Part shown: in pieces, positions 1 to 6,597 of the stretch
Layout of the letters: each line of letters begins with the position of its first letter
Numbering within the stretch: the first letter of the stretch is position 1
Origin: an uncultured Azospirillum sp.
GTDB taxonomy: Bacteria; Pseudomonadota; Alphaproteobacteria; RF32; CAG-239
Direction of reading: 5' to 3'
Assembly (NCBI GenBank): GCA_900542055.1
Contig: UQMA01000040.1
Span: 1-9,878, forward strand
DNA length: 9,878 bases
Program-made: the position numbers and the translations under genes
The notes under the pieces: model-generated
Databases searched by the model: none
The model's input: the letters and a program-made list of their open reading frames with translations, nothing else
Told to the model about the DNA's origin: nothing

Positions 1-147
1 TTCATTTTCTCCGGCAGCAGCCATTGTATTAATGTCATTGATTATTTCATTTTCTTTACCGGCATTTTTCAATTCCGCATTGCATATCTCCGCAATTTTC
101 GCAATTGTCAAACTGCCTTTATGAATAAAAAAACGAGTATCAACCAT
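1..147 (-). CDS. lpxD: LpxD N-terminus, UDP-3-O-acylglucosamine N-acyltransferase (partial, runs off left edge)
   Basis: LpxD adds the second 3-hydroxyacyl chain, from acyl-ACP, to UDP-3-O-acylglucosamine in lipid A synthesis in the cytoplasm. Only the first 49 codons are present and they stay open to the window edge. The peptide begins MVDTRFFIHKGSLTIAKIAE and continues with ICNAEL. This matches the start of the LpxD N-terminal uridine-binding domain: an RFF motif near the start, then a (P/S)LT-xAxIAE helix and an (A)EL turn. The hexapeptide-repeat acyltransferase domain would lie to the left. An AAGGAG Shine-Dalgarno (positions 155-160) sits 7 nt before the ATG, fixing the start. The gene follows bamA after 24 nt in the same direction, which is the expected bamA-lpxD order. 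The call rests on a short N-terminus plus synteny. Confidence 0.85.
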   Translation of the reverse strand, partial: MVDTRFFIHKGSLTIAKIAEICNAELKNAGKENEIINDINTMAAAGENE

Positions 148-171
148 ATAAAAACTCCTTTATTTTCGGTA

Positions 172-2427
172 TTACAATCTTGCTCCAAAGTTCAATCTGA
201 AGACTTGAGTTTCATCATAATCTTCTTTAACAATCGGGAAGCCAAAGTCCAAATCAATTTTGCCCATCGGTGAAAGCCATGTAAATCCGAAACCGACAGA
301 GACGCGCGGCGATGATGAATATTCAACAATATCATAACTTACATTATCCGGTTTACCGATTGTACCGACATCGACAAAAGTACGTCCTTTTATGCCGACT
401 TCATCCAATCCGATTGGAAAAGCCAATTCTGATCCGCCGTAAACCATCCAATTTCCGCCCAAAGCATCTTTGGTATACTTATCACGGGCTCCGATACCGG
501 CACTGTCAAAACCGCGCATAGTAGATCCACCCAAGAAATATCTTTGAGCCAAACGAACATTCTCATTACCATAACCGGTAACATAACCACCGTTAATGAA
601 CATCTTTAAAGTATAATCTTCAAAAAATGTATAATACAAATATGATTTTGCATCAAAACGCAAATATTTATCATCACCGCCGGCACCCGACACATCATTG
701 CCGAACGACAGATAATAGCCCTCTTTCGGATCAATCGCGCTGTCACGTTTATCATAAGCTAATGTTTGACCGAAAGCCGAATCAACATATTTACCTTCTT
801 CATTTTGAATATAAATTGAAGAATGGCGGCTGACATTCTTAATTTCATCTTGTTTCAGAGTATATCTTACCGATTGTGTCAAATCATCGGTATATTTCCA
901 ACCGAAACGCATACGACCGCCCGTAACGATTTCATCATAAGAAGATTCATCCTGATAATCTGTTTCACTGCGGAACAAATCGACACCGGCGCTCAGAGGA
1001 AGCCCCATAAAATATGGTTCGGTAAAGTTAATGTTATAATCCTGTTCGCGTTGGGAAATTCCAACATCAAATCCCAATTGCTGTCCTTTACCGCGAAAAT
1101 TGTTTTCAGTTACGCCGGTTCTGATTAAAGCTCCATTAACCGTTGAATAACCTACGCCGACATTGAAATAACCAGTCGATTTTTCGGTTACATCAACATT
1201 CACATTGGCTTTGTTCTGATCATCGGTCGGAGCCGTCTGAATATCGACTTTGCTGAAATAATTCAAATTTTCAATATTTCTGCGGGAAGCGCGGATTTTA
1301 GCTGCATTAAAAGCATCACCTTCATTCAAACGGAACTCGCGGCGAATAACTTCATCATAAGTGCGGGTATTTCCAGTAATGTTAATACGGTCAATAAAAA
1401 TACGGGCTCCTTCACGAATACGGAAAGTAATATCCATTGTGCCGTCTTGCATATTTTTATTTAATACCGGTTCAACTTCAACAAAAGCAAAGCCTTTTTT
1501 ACCTAATTCTTCAGTCAAAGCATAAACGCTCTTTTCAACGGCATCGGCATTATACCAATCACCCTTGCTGATTTCGAGCTCACGTTTAAGTTTTTTAACT
1601 TTAACATCGGGAATAGTCGATTTTATATCGATATTACGGATTTTATAGCGTTTTCCTTCTTCCAAAACCATTGTAATAATAAAAGATTCACTATCAGGAC
1701 TTAACTCTGCAACTGCCGAAATAACACGAAAATCGGCATATCCGCGTTTAAGATAAAAACGACGCAGCAGCTCTTTATCATAATTTGTCTTTTCCGGATC
1801 ATAATTTTCTGACGATGAAAAAATACGCCACCAACGTGTTTCCTTACTGAGGATTTCGCCTTGTAAATCGCTGTCAGAATAGTGTTTGTTGCCGACAAAA
1901 TTAATTTTGGTAATTTTTGCCAATGGTCCTTCATCAATTTCATAAATCAAATCAACACGATTTTGATCACGTTCAATAACCTTAGGTTCAACAGCCGCGG
2001 CATAACGCCCCACTCTTTTATATATGTTCAAAATGCGCTGTGTGTCTTCCTGCACTTTGGCCACACTGTAAATAGAACGCGGTCCTAACTGCACTTCGCT
2101 TTCGAGCATTTTGTCGTCAACTTTATCATTTCCATCAAAGAAGCGTTTGTTAACAATCGGATTCTCAGATACTTTAATGTCTAAAATATCGCTGTTCATA
2201 TTAAATTTTACATCTGAAAAGAGCCCCGTTGCATAAAGCTTTTTAAAGGCGTCATTCAGCTGATCTTCTGAAACATCGCTGCCAGAAGCTATATTGACAT
2301 AAGATAAAACTGTTTCGCGCTCCACACGTTGCAAGCCTTCAACATTAATTTTGTTAACTTGCACTGCCAACGCATCTGATACATTCATCACACACGGCAA
2401 CAATGCTGCAAAATATATTTTTTTCAT
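172..2427 (-). CDS. bamA: BamA, outer-membrane protein assembly factor (Omp85 family)
   Basis: BamA is the central barrel of the BAM complex that folds and inserts beta-barrel proteins into the outer membrane. The 751-residue product starts with a signal peptide of about 21 residues, with AxA cleavage after A19-L20-A21. Five POTRA repeats follow, roughly residues 22-90, 91-166, 170-257, 260-338 and 341-415; the first contains VNKINVEGLQRV. A 16-strand-type barrel fills about 420-751. The conserved lid-loop motif appears as GGSTMRGF, with MRGF at 637-640. The length is slightly under the E. coli protein (about 810). The ATG has an AAGGA site 7 nt upstream (2435-2439). It lies 30 nt after rseP and 24 nt before lpxD in one apparent operon. 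An oddity is that the last residues are FRLNFGARL: the terminal residue is Leu, whereas the beta-signal usually ends in Phe or Trp. Confidence 0.97.
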   Translation of the reverse strand: MKKIYFAALLPCVMNVSDALAVQVNKINVEGLQRVERETVLSYVNIASGSDVSEDQLNDAFKKLYATGLFSDVKFNMNSDILDIKVSENPIVNKRFFDGNDKVDDKMLESEVQLGPRSIYSVAKVQEDTQRILNIYKRVGRYAAAVEPKVIERDQNRVDLIYEIDEGPLAKITKINFVGNKHYSDSDLQGEILSKETRWWRIFSSSENYDPEKTNYDKELLRRFYLKRGYADFRVISAVAELSPDSESFIITMVLEEGKRYKIRNIDIKSTIPDVKVKKLKRELEISKGDWYNADAVEKSVYALTEELGKKGFAFVEVEPVLNKNMQDGTMDITFRIREGARIFIDRINITGNTRTYDEVIRREFRLNEGDAFNAAKIRASRRNIENLNYFSKVDIQTAPTDDQNKANVNVDVTEKSTGYFNVGVGYSTVNGALIRTGVTENNFRGKGQQLGFDVGISQREQDYNINFTEPYFMGLPLSAGVDLFRSETDYQDESSYDEIVTGGRMRFGWKYTDDLTQSVRYTLKQDEIKNVSRHSSIYIQNEEGKYVDSAFGQTLAYDKRDSAIDPKEGYYLSFGNDVSGAGGDDKYLRFDAKSYLYYTFFEDYTLKMFINGGYVTGYGNENVRLAQRYFLGGSTMRGFDSAGIGARDKYTKDALGGNWMVYGGSELAFPIGLDEVGIKGRTFVDVGTIGKPDNVSYDIVEYSSSPRVSVGFGFTWLSPMGKIDLDFGFPIVKEDYDETQVFRLNFGARL

Positions 2428-2457
2428 TTTTATTTCCTTAAAAATTATATTGCAATT

Positions 2458-3591
2458 TTAGACAAATAATCTCTTGAACAGATGAACAACATCATTCCAG
2501 GTTGCAAAAATCATCAGAGCGGCAAGCAAAGCAAAACCGCACTTAAACAAAAATTCCTTAACCTTTTCATTCACTTCTCGGTGAGTTATGATTTCCACCA
2601 AAAAGATAACGACATGTCCGCCATCGAGAACAGGTATCGGAAACAAATTAATCAACCCCAAATTGATAGATAATAGAGCCATAAATGCAACAAAATCAAT
2701 CCAACCGCTTTTTTTAGAAATATCACCCGACATTTCGGCAATTCTGATAATGCCGCCCAAATCTTCGGTGCCCCTTTGACCGGTAATCATTTGTTTTATT
2801 CCGCGCAAAGTGCCTACTGTCACTCTCCAAGTTTCATTTCCGGCAGCGGCAAAAGCTTCAGGAAATGAAAGTTTTTCGTGATCAAGCTCTATGGAAGACT
2901 TGGATTTAATCCCTAACATCGGCCGTTCTACTTTTGTACCGTTTTCTTCCATATCAACTTTTTTGAGTTTTACATCAAATTCCAAACGTTCGCCATCGCG
3001 CAACAAAACAATATTTGCTTTTCCGTCGACAGTCAAAGCAATTTCTGTGCTGATGTCATTAAAAGTTTTTATTTTATGCCCGTTTATTTCAACAATACGA
3101 TCATCATTTTTAATTCCGGCTTCAAAAGCAGCTCCATCGGGAACAACTTCTCCCACAACCGGAGGAAAAGTGAAACGCCCTAAAAAGGCAAACATCAAAG
3201 CAAAAACCACAATTGCAAACAGATAGTTAAATCCGGGACCGCCAAGCACAATAGCCAATTTTTTCCATGGATTTTGAAAAGCAAAAGCTTTCTTTTTGTC
3301 TTCTTCGCTCAAATTTTCGACAGCCTGAGTATCCTCGCCGGCTGAAGCTCCGTTGGCATCGCCCAAAAATTGGCAATATCCCCCCAAAGGCACCAAACAG
3401 ATTTTCCATTTTGTATTATGTTTATCGGTAAAACTGCATAACTCTTTACCAAAACCGATTGAAAAATCTGTTACTGCAACGCCGCAAAAACGAGCAATCA
3501 AAAAATGACCGAATTCATGAACAAAAACTAACACTCCGAGAAGAACGATAAACGGTACGACATAATAGAGCGCATTTAGCAAACTTTCCAT
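2458..3591 (-). CDS. rseP: RseP/MmpA-type site-2 intramembrane zinc metalloprotease
   Basis: Members of this family cut transmembrane substrates inside the inner membrane, such as anti-sigma factor RseA in E. coli or PodJ in Caulobacter (MmpA), and clear signal peptides. The 377-residue product has the HExxH zinc motif as HEFGH (25-29) in the first membrane helix and the third-ligand motif NLFPIPVLDGG (315-325, LDG at 322-324) in a later helix. Four hydrophobic segments lie near 9-31, 112-138, 298-320 and 348-368. A single PDZ domain spans about 143-210 (VVGEVVPDGAAFEAG...). E. coli RseP is about 450 residues with two PDZ domains; the shorter one-PDZ form is like MmpA and Gram-positive RasP. 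The ATG is preceded by an AAGGGG site that overlaps the cdsA stop codon (3600-3605), with a 12-nt intergenic gap. Its substrate here cannot be told from the sequence. Confidence 0.95.
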   Translation of the reverse strand: MESLLNALYYVVPFIVLLGVLVFVHEFGHFLIARFCGVAVTDFSIGFGKELCSFTDKHNTKWKICLVPLGGYCQFLGDANGASAGEDTQAVENLSEEDKKKAFAFQNPWKKLAIVLGGPGFNYLFAIVVFALMFAFLGRFTFPPVVGEVVPDGAAFEAGIKNDDRIVEINGHKIKTFNDISTEIALTVDGKANIVLLRDGERLEFDVKLKKVDMEENGTKVERPMLGIKSKSSIELDHEKLSFPEAFAAAGNETWRVTVGTLRGIKQMITGQRGTEDLGGIIRIAEMSGDISKKSGWIDFVAFMALLSINLGLINLFPIPVLDGGHVVIFLVEIITHREVNEKVKEFLFKCGFALLAALMIFATWNDVVHLFKRLFV

Positions 3592-3603
3592 TTAAACAAC
3601 CCC

Positions 3604-4383
3604 TTAATGAATATATTCAAAATAGAGAACAATACAGACTAACAACACGGGAGCTGTAAAAATTAAACCATCAATACGATCGAAAACACCGCCGTGTCCG
3701 GGAATAAGGTTGCTTGAATCTTTAACCCCGACTTTCCGTTTGATAGCCGATTCAATCAAATCTCCAATCTGTTCAACTACAGCTAAAAGAGCAGCAACAG
3801 CCATATAATTATTATAATCCGGCCAACCGACATAATAAGCAAAAGCACCACCGACCGCAGCGGCTAAAGCCATTCCCCCTGCGAGTCCTGACCATGTTTT
3901 ATTTGGACTGATTGCCGGAGCTAATTTTGGACCTTTTACTGTTTTTCCAACAGCATAACCGCCTATGTCAACACTCCATACAACCAACAGCAGCCACAAA
4001 ACGGCTAACGGCGATAAAGAAATCATAAACCACATCAATGCCCCGATGCCGATAGAAATGTAAGGAACGCCCAAAGTCAAAAGCCAGCGATGTTTTTCAT
4101 TTTTGGCTTTGGCAAATACTAACGCTGTGCACAAAGCCATAAAAATGAAAATGCCGAACCAAGACTGAAGCAATACAGCAACAGACATAGATAGTGTATA
4201 AATAACAGCATACATATCTTTTTTATCAGATGCCGTCATATTGCTCCATTCCCATGACAACAAAGCACCTATAGTCAACAGCAAAAAAATATAATAAGGA
4301 AACCCCAAAAAGATACTGCCAATAACAACCGGCCCCAAAATAAGCGCGGTTACTGTTCTTTTGAATAGGTTATTTTTTACCAT
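3604..4383 (-). CDS. cdsA: CdsA, phosphatidate cytidylyltransferase
   Basis: CdsA converts phosphatidic acid and CTP to CDP-diacylglycerol, the branch-point precursor of phospholipids, in the inner membrane. The 259-residue protein is almost entirely hydrophobic segments. It carries the family signature near its C-terminus: SAIKRKVGVKDSSN (212-225) running into LIPGHGGVFDRID (226-238). Other conserved elements are WSVDIGGYAVGK (136-147, with Asp139) and ISPNKTWSG (158-166). I place the start at ATG 4383, not at an in-frame ATG at 4458. The 4383 start has a GGGAG site 7 nt upstream and gives a family-like N-terminus (MVKNNLFKRTVTALILG). The upstream ATG has no ribosome site and would add 25 residues read from inside uppS. 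The gene overlaps the end of uppS by 14 nt, suggesting coupled translation. No dxr gene separates it from rseP. Confidence 0.96.
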   Translation of the reverse strand: MVKNNLFKRTVTALILGPVVIGSIFLGFPYYIFLLLTIGALLSWEWSNMTASDKKDMYAVIYTLSMSVAVLLQSWFGIFIFMALCTALVFAKAKNEKHRWLLTLGVPYISIGIGALMWFMISLSPLAVLWLLLVVWSVDIGGYAVGKTVKGPKLAPAISPNKTWSGLAGGMALAAAVGGAFAYYVGWPDYNNYMAVAALLAVVEQIGDLIESAIKRKVGVKDSSNLIPGHGGVFDRIDGLIFTAPVLLVCIVLYFEYIH

Positions 4384-5080
4384 ATCTTCTCTCCCGAGTA
4401 TTATAATTTTGTATAATTTTAACCAACTCTTCACGTCCGAAATCAGGCCATAAAACATCGGTAAAATAAAGTTCTGAATAAGCTATCTGCCAAAGCAGAT
4501 AATTGCTGATACGTTGTTCTCCGCTAGTGCGGACGACCATATCCGGATCTGGAATATCCGCCGTATACAGAAATTTTGAAAAAACAGTCTCATCAATTTC
4601 AGAAACTGACAAATCTCCTTTTTTTACTTTTTCGGCCACACCTCTGACCGCATGCAAAATTTCCTGACGCGAACCGTAACTGATTGCCAAGCATAGCGTA
4701 AAATCACTATTTTTCTCGGTTTCTTTTTCTATTTTTTCCATTTGTTCCACAATATCCCTATCCAGCATATTGCGTTCGCCGAGAAAAATAATACGCACAT
4801 TATTTTTTTGCAATTCGGAAAAACCGTTTTTAAGATACTCGCGCAGCAAAGACATCAAAGCCTTTACTTCATCAGGACTGCGCTGCCAGTTCTCAGTTGA
4901 AAAAGCGTACAACGTCAGATACTCAATGCCCAAATCTTTTGCATCTCTGCATACATGCTCCAAAGTTTTTGCGCCCTGTCTATGGCCGGCAACTGACGGC
5001 AATCCTCTTTTTTTTGCCCAACGGCGGTTGCCATCCATAATAATTGCCAGATGGCGAAGAGAACAGTTTTGACTATTCAC
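4370..5080 (-). CDS. uppS: UppS, (2Z,6E)-farnesyl-diphosphate-specific undecaprenyl diphosphate synthase
   Basis: UppS condenses isopentenyl diphosphate onto farnesyl diphosphate to make the C55 lipid carrier for peptidoglycan and other envelope polysaccharides. The 236-residue protein has the cis-prenyltransferase motifs in order. These are HLAIIMDGNRRWAKKRG (10-26, catalytic Asp16), GHR (32-34), AFSTENWQRS (59-68), ISYGSR (133-138), and DPDMVVRTSGEQRISNYLLW (178-197) followed by ELYF and WPDF. The length is normal for the family (about 240-250). The start is a GTG codon (5078-5080): there is no ATG upstream of the catalytic motif, and the only nearby Met, Met15, is part of it. A GAGGAAG ribosome site sits upstream, overlapping the region of the frr stop. 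frr ends 14 nt before it, and its last 14 nt overlap cdsA. Confidence 0.97.
   Translation of the reverse strand: MNSQNCSLRHLAIIMDGNRRWAKKRGLPSVAGHRQGAKTLEHVCRDAKDLGIEYLTLYAFSTENWQRSPDEVKALMSLLREYLKNGFSELQKNNVRIIFLGERNMLDRDIVEQMEKIEKETEKNSDFTLCLAISYGSRQEILHAVRGVAEKVKKGDLSVSEIDETVFSKFLYTADIPDPDMVVRTSGEQRISNYLLWQIAYSELYFTDVLWPDFGREELVKIIQNYNTRERRYGKK
4391..4395 (-). promoter_or_regulatory. Ribosome binding site that fixes the cdsA start
   Basis: GGGAG on the minus strand lies 7 nt before the ATG at 4383 and inside the 3' end of uppS. It supports the shorter 259-residue CdsA; no comparable site precedes the alternative ATG at 4458. Confidence 0.8.
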
Positions 5081-5086
5081 GTTCGA

Positions 5087-5093
5087 CTTCCTC
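5087..5093 (-). promoter_or_regulatory. Ribosome binding site supporting the GTG start of uppS
   Basis: GAGGAAG on the minus strand has its AGGA core 8 nt before the GTG at 5080 and begins one nucleotide after the frr stop codon (TAG, 5095-5097). It supports the non-ATG start and tight coupling of frr and uppS. Confidence 0.75.
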
Positions 5094-5094
5094 T

Positions 5095-5658
5095 CTAGAC
5101 CTGCATAATGTCTTTTTCTTTTTGAGCCAAAACTTCATCGACTTTTTTAATGCTGTCATCAGTCATTTTTTGAATTTCGTTCTCATAGCGCTTTTCTTCA
5201 TCTTCAGAAATGACATTGTCTTTTTTAAGTTTTTTTATACCGTCCAAAGCATCGCGGCGAATATTGCGTACGGCAACTTTGCTTTGCTCTGAATATTTTC
5301 CGGCAACTTTAACCAATTCTTTGCGTCGTTCTTCACTCAACGGCGGAATTGGGATACGAATAAGCTGACCGTCCGAAACAGGATTTAACCCCAAATCGGA
5401 TTCCTGAATCGCTTTTTCAACAGCCTTAGCCAACCCTCTGTCCCAAACACTGACAGACAGGCAACGAGCATCGGGAACACTGATTGTTCCAACTTGCGAA
5501 ATTGGTGTTTGAGAACCATATGCGTCAACAACGATGCCATCCAGCAAACTGGCATGGGCACGCCCTGCACGAAGCCCGCCTAAATCCGATTTAAGCGCTT
5601 CAATGGTCTTTTCCATGCGACTTTTGGTATTTTCTTTAATTTCCGAATAATCTGCCAT
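5095..5658 (-). CDS. frr: Frr, ribosome recycling factor
   Basis: Frr works with EF-G and IF3 to split post-termination ribosomes in the cytoplasm. The product is 187 residues, essentially the family standard length of about 185. Visible hallmarks are LRAGRAHASLLDGI in the first third, IRIPIPPLSEERRKELVK in the middle, VAVRNIRRDA in the long helical domain, and the typical C-terminus KEKDIMQV. The three-helix bundle plus small beta domain layout is intact. The ATG is preceded by an AGAGGAAA site (5662-5669). It lies 15 nt after pyrH and 14 nt before uppS, the conserved pyrH-frr-uppS order, so it is probably transcribed from the promoter upstream of pyrH. Confidence 0.98.
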   Translation of the reverse strand: MADYSEIKENTKSRMEKTIEALKSDLGGLRAGRAHASLLDGIVVDAYGSQTPISQVGTISVPDARCLSVSVWDRGLAKAVEKAIQESDLGLNPVSDGQLIRIPIPPLSEERRKELVKVAGKYSEQSKVAVRNIRRDALDGIKKLKKDNVISEDEEKRYENEIQKMTDDSIKKVDEVLAQKEKDIMQV

Positions 5659-5673
5659 TTGTTTCCTCTTTTA

Positions 5674-6387
5674 TTATGAATTGATTAATGTGTAGTTGCC
5701 TTCGCCGCAAACAGCTTTAAGCAACGCGTTTTCACCTTTCTGAGCAAAAACGATAATTGGTATATTATTGTCTTTTGCTAAAGCAACAGCTGTTAAATCC
5801 ATCACTTTAAGCCCCCGCTGAATAACCTCGTCATAACTGATACGTTCATACCTTTCAGCCGAAGCGTTTTTCTTCGGATCATCGGAATAAACGCCATCGA
5901 CCTGAGTAGCCTTCATTAAAACATCGCATTCCATTTCCGAAGCGCGCAGCGCTGCGCCGGTATCAGTGGTAAAATAAGGATTGCCCGTTCCGCCGGCAAA
6001 TATAATAACGCGTCTTTTTTCCAAATGACGTAAAGCGCGGCGATAAATAAAGTTTTCACATACTGCCGGAATATTAATACCGGATAAAACGCGGGCCGGC
6101 GTTCCGATTTTCTCCAAAGCATTTTGCAAATACAGGGCATTCATAACCGTAGCCAGCATTCCGACCTGATCGGCAACCGAGCGGTTAAGCCCTTTTGAGG
6201 CTTCTTTGGCACCGCGAAAAATATTGCCGCCGCCGACGACTATACAAACATCAACGCCGTCATCGTGCACTGTTTTTATTTGTGCGGCAAGCGAAGCAAT
6301 AACCTGTTCATCCATACCGAAAGCTCTTTCTCCCATAAGCCCTTCGCCGGAAAGTTTTAACAAAATGCGTTTATATTGAGGTTTCAT
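5674..6387 (-). CDS. pyrH: PyrH, uridylate (UMP) kinase
   Basis: PyrH phosphorylates UMP to UDP with ATP in pyrimidine nucleotide synthesis. The 237-residue protein has the bacterial UMP kinase (amino acid kinase fold) motifs: KRILLKLSGEGLMGE (6-20), VVGGGNIFRGA (50-60), ADQVGMLATVMNALYLQNAL (72-91), AGGTGNPYFTTDTGAALRAS (131-150) and KATQVDGVYSDDP (159-171). The length is typical of the hexameric enzyme (about 240). The ribosome site is modest (AAAAGG, 7 nt upstream). As the first gene of the minus-strand run it has a candidate promoter 33-61 nt upstream of its ATG. Many proteobacteria have rpsB-tsf directly upstream; here the divergent plsY arm occupies that place. Confidence 0.98.
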   Translation of the reverse strand: MKPQYKRILLKLSGEGLMGERAFGMDEQVIASLAAQIKTVHDDGVDVCIVVGGGNIFRGAKEASKGLNRSVADQVGMLATVMNALYLQNALEKIGTPARVLSGINIPAVCENFIYRRALRHLEKRRVIIFAGGTGNPYFTTDTGAALRASEMECDVLMKATQVDGVYSDDPKKNASAERYERISYDEVIQRGLKVMDLTAVALAKDNNIPIIVFAQKGENALLKAVCGEGNYTLINS

Positions 6388-6419
6388 TTCAAAGCCTTTT
6401 CTTAATTTGTTTGCTTTAT

Positions 6420-6448
6420 ATTAAACAATTAAATTACTTTGTCATCAA
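6420..6448 (-). promoter_or_regulatory. Candidate sigma70-type promoter for the pyrH-frr-uppS-cdsA-rseP-bamA-lpxD operon
   Basis: On the minus strand a TTGATG -35 box (6443-6448; 4 of 6 to consensus) and a TTTAAT -10 box (6420-6425; 5 of 6) are separated by exactly 17 nt. Transcription would begin near 6413, leaving a leader of about 25 nt before the pyrH ATG. The region is very A+T-rich, so chance matches are common; this is inference from spacing and position only. Confidence 0.45.
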
Positions 6449-6452
6449 TATT

Positions 6453-6481
6453 TTCATATTTTACCCCATAAAACTTATACT
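6453..6481 (+). promoter_or_regulatory. Candidate sigma70-type promoter for plsY-dprA-topA
   Basis: A TTCATA -35 box (6453-6458; 4 of 6) and a TATACT -10 box (6476-6481; 5 of 6) are spaced by 17 nt. Transcription would start near 6488, giving a leader of about 110 nt before plsY that includes the imperfect hairpin at 6502-6522. A+T richness makes chance matches likely. Confidence 0.38.
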
Positions 6482-6501
6482 TTTACCACAACAAAGTTTC
6501 G

Positions 6502-6522
6502 TTTTGCCCAAACAGGGGAAAA
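6502..6522. repeat. Imperfect hairpin in the plsY leader
   Basis: TTTTGCCC and GGGGAAAA form an 8-bp stem with one G-G mismatch around a 5-nt AAACA loop. It lies in the predicted plsY leader, 75 nt before the ATG. It could be an operator, an mRNA structure or chance. It is not followed by a T-run on the plus strand, so it does not look like a terminator in that direction. Confidence 0.3.
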
Positions 6523-6597
6523 AGTTCAAAAAAATATTTAAATCAAAAGACTTTTGCATTAAAGCTGATAGTAAAAAAATAAAGAAAGGACACCATC

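Larger units (their letters stand above)
6388..6597. other. Divergent intergenic region between pyrH and plsY
   Basis: This 210-nt A+T-rich stretch is the only gap longer than 30 nt in the window. It separates two outward-facing operons and must hold their start signals. I see one candidate promoter for each direction, with -35 boxes back to back 4 nt apart (6449-6452), and an imperfect hairpin on the plsY side. I see no tRNA, riboswitch or convincing coding sequence. A pair of 6-nt inverted arms (6471-6476 and 6494-6499) is also present but weak. Confidence 0.7.

Noticed and set aside
823..1128. A 101-codon plus-strand frame inside bamA
   Set aside because: It is antisense to the intact BamA barrel and has no motif or plausible start context.
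6434..6457. A possible 7-residue leader peptide (MKILMTK) on the minus strand upstream of pyrH
   Set aside because: There is no clear ribosome site, it overlaps the candidate -35 box, and frames this short occur by chance in A+T-rich DNA.
6471..6499. Inverted arms AAACTT/AAGTTT in the intergenic region as an operator or terminator
   Set aside because: The arms are six bases, A+T-rich and separated by 17 nt, which is too weak to call.
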